Shown here piece by piece: positions 21,060 to 29,037 of a DNA stretch of 64,000 nt. The notes under the pieces are model-generated. The model did not search any database, had not been told where the DNA came from, and worked only from the letters and a program-made list of their open reading frames with translations. Source of the stretch: Mesorhizobium sp. M1C.F.Ca.ET.210.01.1.1 (GTDB lineage: Bacteria > Pseudomonadota > Alphaproteobacteria > Rhizobiales > Rhizobiaceae). The translations under genes were made by a program, and so were the position numbers. The stretch covers positions 217,236 through 281,235 of the forward strand of contig NZ_SRUU01000005.1 of assembly GCF_004791585.1 (NCBI RefSeq), written 5' to 3'. Numbering within the stretch: position 1 is the first letter of the stretch; each line of letters starts with the position of its first letter.

Positions 21060-22319
21060 CTAGAGATCTATTCGTGCTGACAACTTGTAAAGTGGAGCAA
21101 AAAGTAGTTGCCAGAACGCAACGGATTCTTTCTTGATGTGGATGTCCACTGGCATGCCAGGTATCAGGTTTTTCCTAACTCTGAAGGAGTTGATGGAAGA
21201 CGGCGTCGGCTCGATCACAATTCGAAACAAGGGGTCGACAGGCAGGTTCTTGCTGAATTCGATGCTTTGGTTCGGCACCTCGCTCAGTAACTTCACCCGG
21301 CCCTCGATGAAGCCGTATTCATAGAACGGATAGGCCGCGACGCCAATTTTTGCCGATAGCCCATCTTTCAATCCGCCAATTTGGCTTGCAGGAAGGTCAG
21401 CCTCGAACAAATAGAGCTCTGATCCGGGGGCGGCCGCATCAAAGAGAACATCACCGGTGCGGACGACCTGCCCAATCGAAAAGCCACGAGGAATCAGCGT
21501 GCCGTTCAGCGGCATGGTCAGTTCACTTGTTTCTAGATCAGTTTCGGCCTGAATAGTGACATTAACGTCGGACAGCGAGTTCTGGACGTCGAGAAGGGTC
21601 TTCTTGTATTCTCCGTCGAGTTGCGTCCGTTGAAGGGCTAATTCACGCCGCTGTCGATCGAAGTCCGCGATACGAATCTCCGCTTCGTTCAACTGCAGTT
21701 TTCGCTCGACGAGGCGGTTTCGCGTGAGCTCGACCTCCTCCTTTGGAACGATACCCTTTGAAAGCAGGCCCTCCCGGTCAACCAGTTGGCGCTCATGTCT
21801 TGCTATTTCGTCCCGATAGACCGGGAGCAAGGCCGTAACCTTTTCCGACATTTGCGTTAGCGAGGTGTCCATCCTCGCGATCTGCGCGGTTCTCGCCGTG
21901 TAGTCGGTAGAGATATCGGCAAGTCTAGCCTCAAGCCGTTGTCGCCTTTGAGCAAGCTCGGCCTTGCTGAACTCGATCTTTGGCCCTCGCCGTAGCGCTA
22001 CTAGATCCAAATTCCGTATGGACGCTATCTGTGTGCCGGCCCGCACCTGGATGGGATCTCGCTCAGAGATGATTTGCGTCAGCACGCCCCCTTGATCTGC
22101 CAGGATCGGCAACGTTCCATCTTTGGCACGCACAACACCTTTTGCGGAAACGCCAATCGAAACCTGAACGAACATGGCGCCTGCGCACAGTGCAGCAACG
22201 AAGAGAAACAGAGGCAGCAGGCCTGACCCCTTGTTGAGCCGGCGATCAAGCAATGTCGTAGAAACACTGTTTTCGATCGCGGCAGTCGCTTCTGCCCGGA
22301 AAAGAGTCCGCTCATTCAT
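21060..22319 (-). CDS. HlyD-family adaptor of the peptide exporter
   Basis: 419 residues. One N-terminal membrane segment (about 36-58, LLPLFLFVAALCAGAMFVQV) is followed by lipoyl halves around a long coiled coil (about 110-240) and a beta-barrel domain with the segment LIPGMPVDIHIKKE typical of CvaA/RaxA-like bacteriocin adaptors. It would bridge the C39 exporter to a TolC-type channel, which is not encoded nearby. Its start overlaps the acyltransferase-like gene by 8 bases and its stop is 1 base from the exporter start, so all three are one operon. Confidence 0.9.
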   Translation of the reverse strand: MNERTLFRAEATAAIENSVSTTLLDRRLNKGSGLLPLFLFVAALCAGAMFVQVSIGVSAKGVVRAKDGTLPILADQGGVLTQIISERDPIQVRAGTQIASIRNLDLVALRRGPKIEFSKAELAQRRQRLEARLADISTDYTARTAQIARMDTSLTQMSEKVTALLPVYRDEIARHERQLVDREGLLSKGIVPKEEVELTRNRLVERKLQLNEAEIRIADFDRQRRELALQRTQLDGEYKKTLLDVQNSLSDVNVTIQAETDLETSELTMPLNGTLIPRGFSIGQVVRTGDVLFDAAAPGSELYLFEADLPASQIGGLKDGLSAKIGVAAYPFYEYGFIEGRVKLLSEVPNQSIEFSKNLPVDPLFRIVIEPTPSSINSFRVRKNLIPGMPVDIHIKKESVAFWQLLFAPLYKLSARIDL

Positions 22320-23049
22320 GGGCGACGCTTTTCTTCCAATCGTCCCACATAAACCAATAGGAGGGCTCTTCGGCTACGAGCCGCTCGAGCATACGAACCG
22401 CGGCTCGCATGCAGGACGAAACGAAACGGTCGCGCGGAATTCCCGTCGGATCGAGAATAGACGCAAATGTCACCTCACGTCTTGCGACCGAGCAAGGCTC
22501 GAATAGGACGACGATCGAATTTGTTATATGCGCGAGCTCTGCCCAGCCCGAGGCAAAGCCGATTTCGCTTCCGAGGAAATTGCATCTATGTGTTCTGTCC
22601 GAGCGGTCGGTAACGTCGAACAGGACGAACGCGTGGGCACCTTTTTCGATGGCCTTGCAGACGTCGAAAAGCCCTCTCCGTTCCTGAATACGAAAAACTG
22701 AAATAGATCTGGGGGATATGCGCTGAAGAGAACCAAAAAGCTGGTCTTCGCCCTCCCAAGCCTCGCCTCGGAACGCAACGAACCTGGAGTCTTCGGGAAG
22801 AGAGTGAGCGATCCTGTTGAAAGACCTGAAATAATTCCCCCAATGCGCGGACACGAAGAAAAGTGTCCGTTTCAAAGGTAGCGCGGGCTCCAGAAAGAGC
22901 CTCGTTTGCCGGCACCCAGAGGTTTCGCGGATCAACTCGATGCGCTCGGCACAATCTTCGATGTAACGCTCGTTTGCAGCAAGCTGAGCAAGGTGCTTAC
23001 GTTTTTGGAACGTTCTCTCACCTGCAACTCTTGAGAGAAATCCGATCAT
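22312..23049 (-). CDS. LpxL/HtrB-like acyltransferase-fold protein with altered active site
   Basis: 245 residues. The segments FFVSAHWGNYFRSF, GAHAFVLFDVTD and CNFLGSEIGFASGWAELAH line up with the LpxL/MsbB family (GHFGNWE, the aspartate-containing strand, and the PFFGR...PGPAALA stretch). LpxL enzymes use H-x4-E/D; here H69 is kept but the acid position is F74. The usual N-terminal membrane anchor is also missing, so it is shorter than the normal 290-310. It heads the operon with the HlyD adaptor and C39 exporter. It may lipidate the exported peptide, bind acyl carriers, or act in self-protection. Fold call moderate, activity unknown. Confidence 0.65.
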   Translation of the reverse strand: MIGFLSRVAGERTFQKRKHLAQLAANERYIEDCAERIELIRETSGCRQTRLFLEPALPLKRTLFFVSAHWGNYFRSFNRIAHSLPEDSRFVAFRGEAWEGEDQLFGSLQRISPRSISVFRIQERRGLFDVCKAIEKGAHAFVLFDVTDRSDRTHRCNFLGSEIGFASGWAELAHITNSIVVLFEPCSVARREVTFASILDPTGIPRDRFVSSCMRAAVRMLERLVAEEPSYWFMWDDWKKSVAHE

Positions 23050-23150
23050 CGCATAAACATCTCCGATGGCAACTTAATGCTACTCATAGATGTAGAGTCG
23101 TCGAAATACAATTGCGATTGCGGGGCGTCCCGACACCATGAGGCGGCTAT

Positions 23151-24497
23151 ATGTGTGTGGGCCGCGGTGGGCATTTGAACGTTAGAGAGTTGCCTTTGCT
23201 AATCAGACAGGCGCTAAGCACGTTTTTCAAATCTCGTGGGCTTGAAAGGGTCCCCGCTGACGTGCTGCTCCTATACCTTCCTGAACCGTCACTACGAGGC
23301 TTTTTCGTTCACCAATGGTTCCCAGTAGGATCGATGCATGGGAACTCCAGTGCGGTTGCACATTTGGTTGAGCATCTCGCGTTTGAGGCAGCACGCCGGA
23401 AGGATCGCCTATTTGATCATGAATCCGCGAACGCATTCACGTCGTACCTTTGGACTCGTTTCGACGTTGCCGTCGATGCGGCAAATCTTGGCTCCGCATT
23501 CGCTTTTCTTTCCAGATTGCGAGCGCCCTTTGATATTGAGATGGCGCTTTTCGAGCGCCAAAGAGATATCATCCTGCAAGAGATAATGGAGCGGGAACGT
23601 CCATCGTCCGCAGCCGTTCATCTGCGCGGTTTCGACCAGCGTTTTTTCTGCGGCACCCCGTTCGAAGACTGGCCGATCGGTAGCTCCGACAGCGTGTCGC
23701 GACTTAGTTTGAGCGAAGCGAGCAATTTTCATAGCCACTATCAGACGTGCCGCAGACTAGTCGTCGCAACGGGACCGGCAGACTACCGGGACGTGATCGC
23801 GGTAGCGAAGCGACACAATCCAAACATCGATACGAGACTTTTGCCTTCCGGTGGTGAAGCAGTCCCGACTCGGCAAACCGATTCTTTCGAACCTTTCCCG
23901 CCAACAGCCCTGAATCTCGACATTTCCCCCGGCAGCGATTTCATTTCTTTGGCTGTTCATGATGAGCAAACGGTCTTGCCACGGCTGATCTACAGGGCGC
24001 TGTGGTCGCTTCCCGGTGAGGGAACAGACCATCTGACGCTCCGCAATATTCTGGGAGAGTTCATAGCTAGCCGGATTCCCGGTAGCCTCGCCTTAGAATT
24101 GTTTGAAGCAGGGTCGGTTGTCCAATATGACTCCTCCACCGAGCTAATCGGGGGCGGAAAGCTGCTCGTCACGGTCGAGGTTGTCATTCGAGATGAGAGC
24201 AAGGCGGAAGCGACCGTTCGGTTTATACAGGACTACTTGCGAATGGTCAGCGAAACGGGTCTCGACGACGAAGCGTTTACGCGGCTGCAGCGCCGGCAAA
24301 TTGGTCAACTGGCTGCGAGAAGCCAGGATCCCAGCGCGGCGGCTGTGCACTTGGGAACTGAAACGATCCTCTTCGGTTATCTGGCGGCATCCACGCAGAA
24401 AAAACGCGTGGAAGAAATGAAGCTTGCGGGCTTCCATCGCCTTTCGAAGGCGATGTCTTTTCCCCTTCGTGAAGGGGCACTAATCTTTGCGCCATAG
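23151..24497 (+). CDS. M16-family metallopeptidase, catalytic-type subunit
   Basis: 448 residues with the inverted zinc motif HxxEH as H71-L-V-E74-H75 and a downstream acidic cluster (QEIMERE, about 144-149) that would supply the third ligand, so zinc binding is expected. Two M16 half-domains are seen. No signal peptide is evident, so it is probably cytoplasmic. The next gene encodes a second M16 protein without the zinc motif, giving a two-subunit enzyme as in PqqF/G or AlbE/F. It is divergent from the exporter operon, with about 100 bp between starts. Likely role: trimming leader or core of the peptide, or degrading it. Confidence 0.86.
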   Translation: MCVGRGGHLNVRELPLLIRQALSTFFKSRGLERVPADVLLLYLPEPSLRGFFVHQWFPVGSMHGNSSAVAHLVEHLAFEAARRKDRLFDHESANAFTSYLWTRFDVAVDAANLGSAFAFLSRLRAPFDIEMALFERQRDIILQEIMERERPSSAAVHLRGFDQRFFCGTPFEDWPIGSSDSVSRLSLSEASNFHSHYQTCRRLVVATGPADYRDVIAVAKRHNPNIDTRLLPSGGEAVPTRQTDSFEPFPPTALNLDISPGSDFISLAVHDEQTVLPRLIYRALWSLPGEGTDHLTLRNILGEFIASRIPGSLALELFEAGSVVQYDSSTELIGGGKLLVTVEVVIRDESKAEATVRFIQDYLRMVSETGLDDEAFTRLQRRQIGQLAARSQDPSAAAVHLGTETILFGYLAASTQKKRVEEMKLAGFHRLSKAMSFPLREGALIFAP

Positions 24498-24508
24498 GAT
24501 GCAAGCTA

Positions 24509-25807
24509 ATGATCAAATTTGTCACTGCGCTAGCACAAAAGCTTGCTCGGCCCTACCCCGCAAGCAAGCCGCTCAAGAAGCACCCGGCGATTGAGGCAAC
24601 CAGTGAACGTGCGATTCCATTTCTTCTGCAGCCGCTCGAAGGGGCCAAGACAATAGCGATCGGCTTTTGCTTCGCTGGAGGGATGGCGCACGATCCCGTA
24701 GACGGCCCGCAGACATCGATGTCGGCGCCTCGAGCTCTCATCGACTCTGCAATGCGGCGCACAAATCACCAACTAGCCGAAAAGCTGAAGGACTTGCAGG
24801 CGTCCTTCGTGCTCAAGAGCGAAGCGGAAGCGGTGGTCGGTTGTGTTGCCGGCCCCCCTGCAAATATTGACGAGATCGTTCGTTTGTCGAACCAAGTTCT
24901 AACGAGTACCGACATCCCTGCTGAGGTTCTCGAAGACGTGAAGCGTTTGCTGGCGGCGCAAATCCTCGAGCAGGCCGAGGATGTCGATACCAAAGCTCAG
25001 GAAAGTTTCCTCTCGGCCTTGTGTAACCCGCATCCATACATTCAGGCATTACTCCCCGAGGCCAGCCGCATCGAGCAGATTTCGGATGCGGATATCGCAA
25101 ATTGGATCCGGGTAAACATCGTATTGGCGCGCTTGCGGATTTGTATTGTAGGCGATCTTGAGACCACGAGTGCAGGACAACTCGTTGATCGACTGTTCGA
25201 AGGTCTGCCAACAGGGAGCATGGTGGACAAGCTACCACCTGTTCAATTCGTGGCCTCCGCGAAGGAGCCGATTTTCTTGCACCACGGCGGCGAGCCACAA
25301 GCATTTGTGGGGATCGGTGGCAGAAGCGCCGCCGCGTCCAGGCCGAGCGATTGGCTCGCTGTTCGGATGCTCGCTCACGCTCTGACGGGGGACGACAAAT
25401 CCCGGCTCTTTCGCGAGATCCGCGACACCCAAGGCGTGACCTATGGCCTGCAATACCGTTTTGATTTCTTCTCTAGCACAGGCTTTTTCGTGGTTTTCGG
25501 GTCTGTTTCCAAGCAGAAACTCGCAGAAGTGCTCTCTGCTATAAGAAAAAGCGTCCGGGGGTTCGTAGAGGAAGGTCCAACGGAAGGAGAACAACGCTCG
25601 GCACGTGAGGCGTTCTTACGGCAAGTCGAACAGTTGAACCATAATATTGTAGAATTCGCCTATCAATTGACTACATTAAGGCTATTCGGGTGGTCCGTGG
25701 ACGATATCAATGCGGTGGAATCTAGAGCAGCTGGTCTTTCACTATCCGATCCAAAGTACCTGCATTTGTTAATGCCCGAAGAGCCGCTACTTGTGATAGT
25801 AGAATGA
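24509..25807 (+). CDS. M16-family peptidase-like protein, non-catalytic subunit
   Basis: 432 residues. The place where HxxEH should stand reads FCFAGGMAHDPVDG with no His-Glu pair, so zinc binding is lost. The C-terminal half keeps the substrate-binding R/Y region SRLFREIRDTQGVTYGL. This is the pattern of the regulatory subunit of heterodimeric M16 enzymes. It begins 11 bases after the stop of the catalytic-type gene and is surely co-transcribed. It would be inactive alone and form the closed chamber with its partner. Confidence 0.85.
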   Translation: MIKFVTALAQKLARPYPASKPLKKHPAIEATSERAIPFLLQPLEGAKTIAIGFCFAGGMAHDPVDGPQTSMSAPRALIDSAMRRTNHQLAEKLKDLQASFVLKSEAEAVVGCVAGPPANIDEIVRLSNQVLTSTDIPAEVLEDVKRLLAAQILEQAEDVDTKAQESFLSALCNPHPYIQALLPEASRIEQISDADIANWIRVNIVLARLRICIVGDLETTSAGQLVDRLFEGLPTGSMVDKLPPVQFVASAKEPIFLHHGGEPQAFVGIGGRSAAASRPSDWLAVRMLAHALTGDDKSRLFREIRDTQGVTYGLQYRFDFFSSTGFFVVFGSVSKQKLAEVLSAIRKSVRGFVEEGPTEGEQRSAREAFLRQVEQLNHNIVEFAYQLTTLRLFGWSVDDINAVESRAAGLSLSDPKYLHLLMPEEPLLVIVE

Positions 25808-25836
25808 TATCAAGATCAAGCCGGCGAATTGAAGAA

Positions 25837-26043
25837 TCACTTCTGGCCCGAAAAAGCTCCGTTCAAAACCAGTCGGCTAAGAAAAAATAACGTCACCAGA
25901 GCAAGTAGCGCCACCGGTTCGGTAATTTTGCCTGTAACCGAGACATAATGCGACGCAAAATTGACGAATCCGTAGGTCGCGAACCCATACATTAAGGAGT
26001 CGGCTGCAGATCTTACTAAAAATTTCAACTTTGTCGGCCTCAT
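25837..26043 (-). CDS. Small two-TM membrane protein, candidate immunity protein
   Basis: 68 residues from the ATG at 26043; an earlier in-frame TTG at 26079 would add twelve. A basic N-terminus (MRPTKLKFLVR) precedes two hydrophobic segments (SLMYGFATYGFVNFASHYV and VALLALVTLFFLSRLVLNG). It lies 50 bp downstream of the precursor gene on the same strand, the place where bacteriocin immunity genes are usually found. Size and topology also fit. No family was recognised; the immunity role is inferred from position only. Confidence 0.6.
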   Translation of the reverse strand: MRPTKLKFLVRSAADSLMYGFATYGFVNFASHYVSVTGKITEPVALLALVTLFFLSRLVLNGAFSGQK

Positions 26044-26093
26044 AAAGTTGCTATGCAGACCTAGAGGCCTGCACAGCAATTGTTGATCAAGAC

Positions 26094-26321
26094 TCAGGAC
26101 CGGCCGCCTCGGCCGCCTCCACCGCTGCTGAGACCGCCGGAGAAATACCCTGCAGCAAATCCGCCTGCAGCGGCAATTCCCACAGTTCGCATGTCGCCGC
26201 CCGCCGCTTGTGCGGTAGCGCCCCCCCAGATGCCGCCAATCGCCCCGTCTCGCCAGCCGCCAGCGCCGCTGACTTCGTCAATTTCTGCATCATTCAAATC
26301 GCGGATTGCTTGTACCGACAT
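26094..26321 (-). CDS. Gly-rich bacteriocin-like precursor peptide with double-glycine-type leader
   Basis: 75 residues. The leader MSVQAIRDLNDAEIDEVSGA has the L...EL/EI..V-S-G-A/G pattern cut by C39 peptidases. The predicted core of about 55 residues begins GGWRDG and is very rich in Gly and Ala, with GxxxG-like spacing (GGFAAGYFSGGLSSGGGG), no cysteine and a basic Gly/Arg tail. GCGAGGAG lies six bases before the ATG, a very strong ribosome-binding site. It resembles class II microcins in layout. It is followed by the small membrane protein and lies about 5 kb from the C39 exporter in the same locus. Confidence 0.8.
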   Translation of the reverse strand: MSVQAIRDLNDAEIDEVSGAGGWRDGAIGGIWGGATAQAAGGDMRTVGIAAAGGFAAGYFSGGLSSGGGGRGGRS

Positions 26322-27072
26322 GATATGCTCCTCGCTTCGATAGGTTGGCTAAAATCGACGGTTACCTTTGACCGCATCCGTCCGGCGCGAAACTCGCCCA
26401 TAACGGGCATACTGTCAATATCCCACCACCTACGGTTTTGGTGGATGACATTCACTTTTAACGCGCCCCCTCAACGTCATCGTGAGAGGCGAAACTGCCA
26501 GAACGGCGCGGCCCGCCTCGCCATTGTGGCTTCTCGTGGACTTCGATCTAGTCGGCCCACTTGGCCGGCCCACGGAACTCGATTCCATAGCTGCTGCCAT
26601 GGGTGGGAAAATAGGTCGAAAGCTGCTGAGGGGCCATCTTCCTTTTTCGATCGATCGTGCATAGCTCGTCTAAGGTCTGGTTGTTCGGCCTCGCATCCCC
26701 GTCGCAAGCGCGAGAAGCTGAGCGACGTCACTGCTCGGCCATCTTCTTCGCTTGCTGCAGAGACCAAAGGCTGGCCCGGTAATCTTGCGTCTTCGGAGAT
26801 CAAGGCCGCCAGGCGAGGCCCATTACGAGCACGCATATCCGTCACCCAAGCGTGGTGGAATAAGACTGAGCACAGTGTTGTCTACCGGATGCGGGGCGGT
26901 AGCCCACTGAGGAGGCAACCCTTAGCGCTGTCTCATCACCATCGCAGCGTTGCTAGTGATCCTAACCGGTGCGGCCGGGTGCATGACCAACAAAGGATCG
27001 GCATTTCCCAGCGGAACTGGCGCCATGGGCGGTAGTGGCTACTAGGGCGCCAGTCGCGCCGATGGCAGCACG
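26322..27072. other. Upstream region of the precursor; small coding remnants only
   Basis: The promoter of the precursor should lie in the first 100 bases; no motif was named. Two pieces look once-coding. On the minus strand, 26637-26548 encodes 29 residues (MAPQQLSTYFPTHGSSYGIE...) to a TAG, after which the frame continues sensibly. On the plus strand, 26932-27045 reads as a small lipoprotein (ITIAALLVILTGAAGC, then a Gly/Ser tail to a TAG), but an in-frame TAG at 26923 and no start codon leave it broken. GAGGAGG at 26908-26914 is a likely fossil ribosome-binding site. Confidence 0.4.
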
Positions 27073-27279
27073 CTACCCAGGGCCGTCAGGCTTGATCAGA
27101 TGCCCGTGGCGCTCCACGCTCTGTACGATGGCCTCCATTTGCGAGATCATCCATCTGAGATAGGCGGCGTGAATCTCATCCGCCGGTATACGTCCAGCCT
27201 CGATGTCGGCCAAAAGCTGCTTGTCGTCGGCTAGCCTGTTACGCCACCAATCAATGATCTCTCTTCGCGCCTCAGGCAT
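27073..27279 (-). CDS. Small hypothetical protein, 68 aa
   Basis: Start taken at the ATG 27279, which has GAGGAG about a dozen bases upstream; a GTG at 27318 would add 13 residues. The product is helical and charged with Trp pairs (EIIDWWRNRLADDKQLLADIEAGR, then LRWMISQMEAIVQSVERHG). No membrane segment or cysteine. No close neighbour on the same strand. Function unknown. Confidence 0.55.
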   Translation of the reverse strand: MPEARREIIDWWRNRLADDKQLLADIEAGRIPADEIHAAYLRWMISQMEAIVQSVERHGHLIKPDGPG

Positions 27280-27751
27280 GAAGCTGCCCCAGCTCCTCAA
27301 TGCTTCGGATATAGGCACCTTGGTCCGCCCGACAATGACAAGGCGCTAACCCCAAGACCGACTGAAGCCGGACAGTAGGCGCATTGGTCCCTGCAGTGAA
27401 ACAACTTTCACGATGCGTCATTCGACGGGGCCGGCGAGGAAATGCGTCACCTTCCCTGTGCCCCACGTGCGGTCAAGCTGTTGACCGTTGCGACTTGCGA
27501 GTTGGCGCAAGTATTGGTGCATGGCCGTTGGAGCACAGCGCCACGAGCCGGGAAAGCACTTTTGGCCAGTCCTGTGATACCGGGCTGCAATAGCGATCGG
27601 GGGAGTTCGGTCCCCTTACCACCGTGCTCTCGTCGACGTCGGTGATGGGCATCTTGACGGCCAAAATTTGCAACCCAATATTTTTGCCGGGCGGACCGCT
27701 GTCGGTCCCACTCATTCAAAACTCAATTGTTCGTTCGACGTGGAGGATCCT
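27280..27751. other. Intergenic region, no gene seen
   Basis: No supported coding frame in these 472 bases. A minus-strand frame at 27473-27715 has no homologous feel and no ribosome-binding site. The final 40 bases hold the promoter and TGGAGG site of the DUF982 gene at 27752. Confidence 0.4.
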
Positions 27752-28054
27752 ATGAACGATCGGATGTTCGACAGCCCTGTTTTCGTGAAAAGCGGGAACA
27801 GCCTGATCCAGGAGATCGCGTGCGTGGAGGACGCCCTGGAATTTCTTTACGAATGGCCAAAAAATAGACGCGGCACCATTTATGAAACCGCGCTCCGCGC
27901 ATGCCAGAGAGCGTTTGACGGCAGCTACCCGCGATCGGCCGCAAAGCAAGCGTTTTGTGGCTTCGCCAAGTCCGTCAAAATCCATGAGGAAGTGACCGCG
28001 GTCTTGCCATGGATGCCCGGCAACCGTAGCCAGGGCGGCGGGCTGAGCACCTAG
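27752..28054 (+). CDS. DUF982 domain protein
   Basis: 100 residues from the ATG at 27752, preceded by TGGAGGATCCT. DUF982 proteins are short, abundant in rhizobia, and unexplained. The family features seen are PVFVKSGN near the start, a conserved helix with Leu and Trp (ACVEDALEFLYEWPKNRRG), then YETALRACQRAFDG and an Ala-rich helix (SAAKQAFCGFAKS). A second DUF982 gene follows 26 bp downstream, so the two are a probable operon and tandem paralogues. Confidence 0.85.
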   Translation: MNDRMFDSPVFVKSGNSLIQEIACVEDALEFLYEWPKNRRGTIYETALRACQRAFDGSYPRSAAKQAFCGFAKSVKIHEEVTAVLPWMPGNRSQGGGLST

Positions 28055-28080
28055 AGACGCCGTGAAAGGAGGAATTCACG

Positions 28081-28365
28081 ATGCTCTCCCAACCCTTCAA
28101 AACGCCGATCCGGGTATGGGTCGGCCTGGGCTTTCCACGCCAACTCAACACGGTCGCAGATGCCTATCAGTTCGCAGTTGACTGGTGCGGCAACAGCCCG
28201 GAACAAAGAGCAGCGATCCGCGCCTGCAAGGCCGCGTTGATAGGAGATGTCGACGCCGAGACTGCACGGGGCGTGCTCGTAGCCTTTGCGCGCAAGAAAG
28301 ACATCCTGCTCGAAGACGGCGCAATGCCCCCGCTTTCGGGAAAAGCGCCACAGACACACGTCTGA
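28081..28365 (+). CDS. DUF982 domain protein, second copy
   Basis: 94 residues. Same fold and order as its neighbour: IRVWVGLGFPRQLNTVADAY, then AVDWCGNSPEQRAAIRACKAAL and ETARGVLVAFARKKDIL. AAAGGAGGAATTCACG precedes the ATG, an excellent ribosome-binding site. It diverges strongly from the first copy in sequence, so this is an old duplication. Role unknown. Confidence 0.87.
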   Translation: MLSQPFKTPIRVWVGLGFPRQLNTVADAYQFAVDWCGNSPEQRAAIRACKAALIGDVDAETARGVLVAFARKKDILLEDGAMPPLSGKAPQTHV

Positions 28366-28496
28366 CTTAGCCGGAAAAACGAGCGGCGGCCCAGCCCCCG
28401 CCTCATCCGTCCGTTTTGAACAGCGCCAGGAGCGCGAACAGGCCGATCTAGGCCGATTTTGGGTCGGCCTTTGCGTGTTCCTGGCATATAACGAAA

Positions 28497-28529
28497 AGCC
28501 CGCCGCCTGTGAGAGGCTGACGGCGGGCT
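28497..28529 (-). terminator. Hairpin terminator of the DUF1236 gene
   Basis: AGCCCGCCG (28497-28505) pairs perfectly with CGGCGGGCT (28521-28529). On the minus strand the stem is followed by TTTT. It lies 60 bp past the stop of the DUF1236 gene. One of a recurrent set of hairpins with this stem in the 28-41 kb part. Confidence 0.65.
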
Positions 28530-28588
28530 CCATCCGAAGGAACAACTGCTCAAGGGTGTTCCCGCTGAGTCATCCAGCGGACCTTAGT

Positions 28589-28888
28589 TCATTCGATGAT
28601 TTTGACGACCTTATGTGTGTCTGGATCCACGATGACCGTCCGATTGTCGATGACGGTGTAGCGGTATTTGACATTGGGGACTTCGTGAAGCTCGACAGTA
28701 TCGGGGAGTGCTGTCCCGATGTTGAGTTCCACGCCAGGAAGCTTCACCGACGCCAGAGGCTTTTTCTTCACGTACTCCTTGATGACCGTTTCCTGCTCCG
28801 GCTGGATAACCACGGTGTCGGCAGCGGCCGCGCCGATGCCGGCGAGTAGCAAAAACCCTGCAGCAGCCGCGGTAAGATGCGTTCTCAT
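28589..28888 (-). CDS. DUF1236 secreted protein
   Basis: 99 residues. A clear Sec signal peptide (MRTHLTAAAAGFLLLAGIGAAAA, cleavage about residue 23-24) is followed by a mature part of about 75 residues with the DUF1236 pattern: QPEQETVIKEYV, PNVKYRYTVIDNRTVIVDP and a closing HKVVKIIE. Periplasmic; function of the family unknown, often multi-copy in rhizobia. AGGAGAATAAA precedes the ATG. The 35-residue membrane peptide at 28930 is on the same strand 41 bp upstream and may share its transcript. Confidence 0.87.
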   Translation of the reverse strand: MRTHLTAAAAGFLLLAGIGAAAADTVVIQPEQETVIKEYVKKKPLASVKLPGVELNIGTALPDTVELHEVPNVKYRYTVIDNRTVIVDPDTHKVVKIIE

Positions 28889-28929
28889 TTTATTCTCCTA
28901 TTTGGGTTTCGTGCCAAAAGCTTGGCTGG

Positions 28930-29037
28930 TTAAGTCAGCAAGACGCAGGCCAAAAGGACCGTAAGGACAAGCGAGGCAGGGACAGCGAGAAGCCACCGGG
29001 CTTCCAGGACGCTATCGTTCCAATCATTAGTTTTCAT
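28930..29037 (-). CDS. 35-residue single-TM membrane peptide
   Basis: A very short frame with a polar N-terminus (MKTNDWNDSVLEARW) and one hydrophobic segment to the end (LLAVPASLVLTVLLACVLLT). AGAAGGAGCGAAGGCC lies directly before the ATG, a strong ribosome-binding site that makes the frame credible. It ends 41 bp before the DUF1236 start. Function unknown. Confidence 0.6.
   Translation of the reverse strand: MKTNDWNDSVLEARWLLAVPASLVLTVLLACVLLT

Noticed and set aside
26477..26845. 122-codon minus-strand frame upstream of the bacteriocin precursor, considered as a second precursor or modification gene
   Set aside because: No leader pattern and poor composition; another frame here (26637-26548) looks more protein-like but is broken by a stop.
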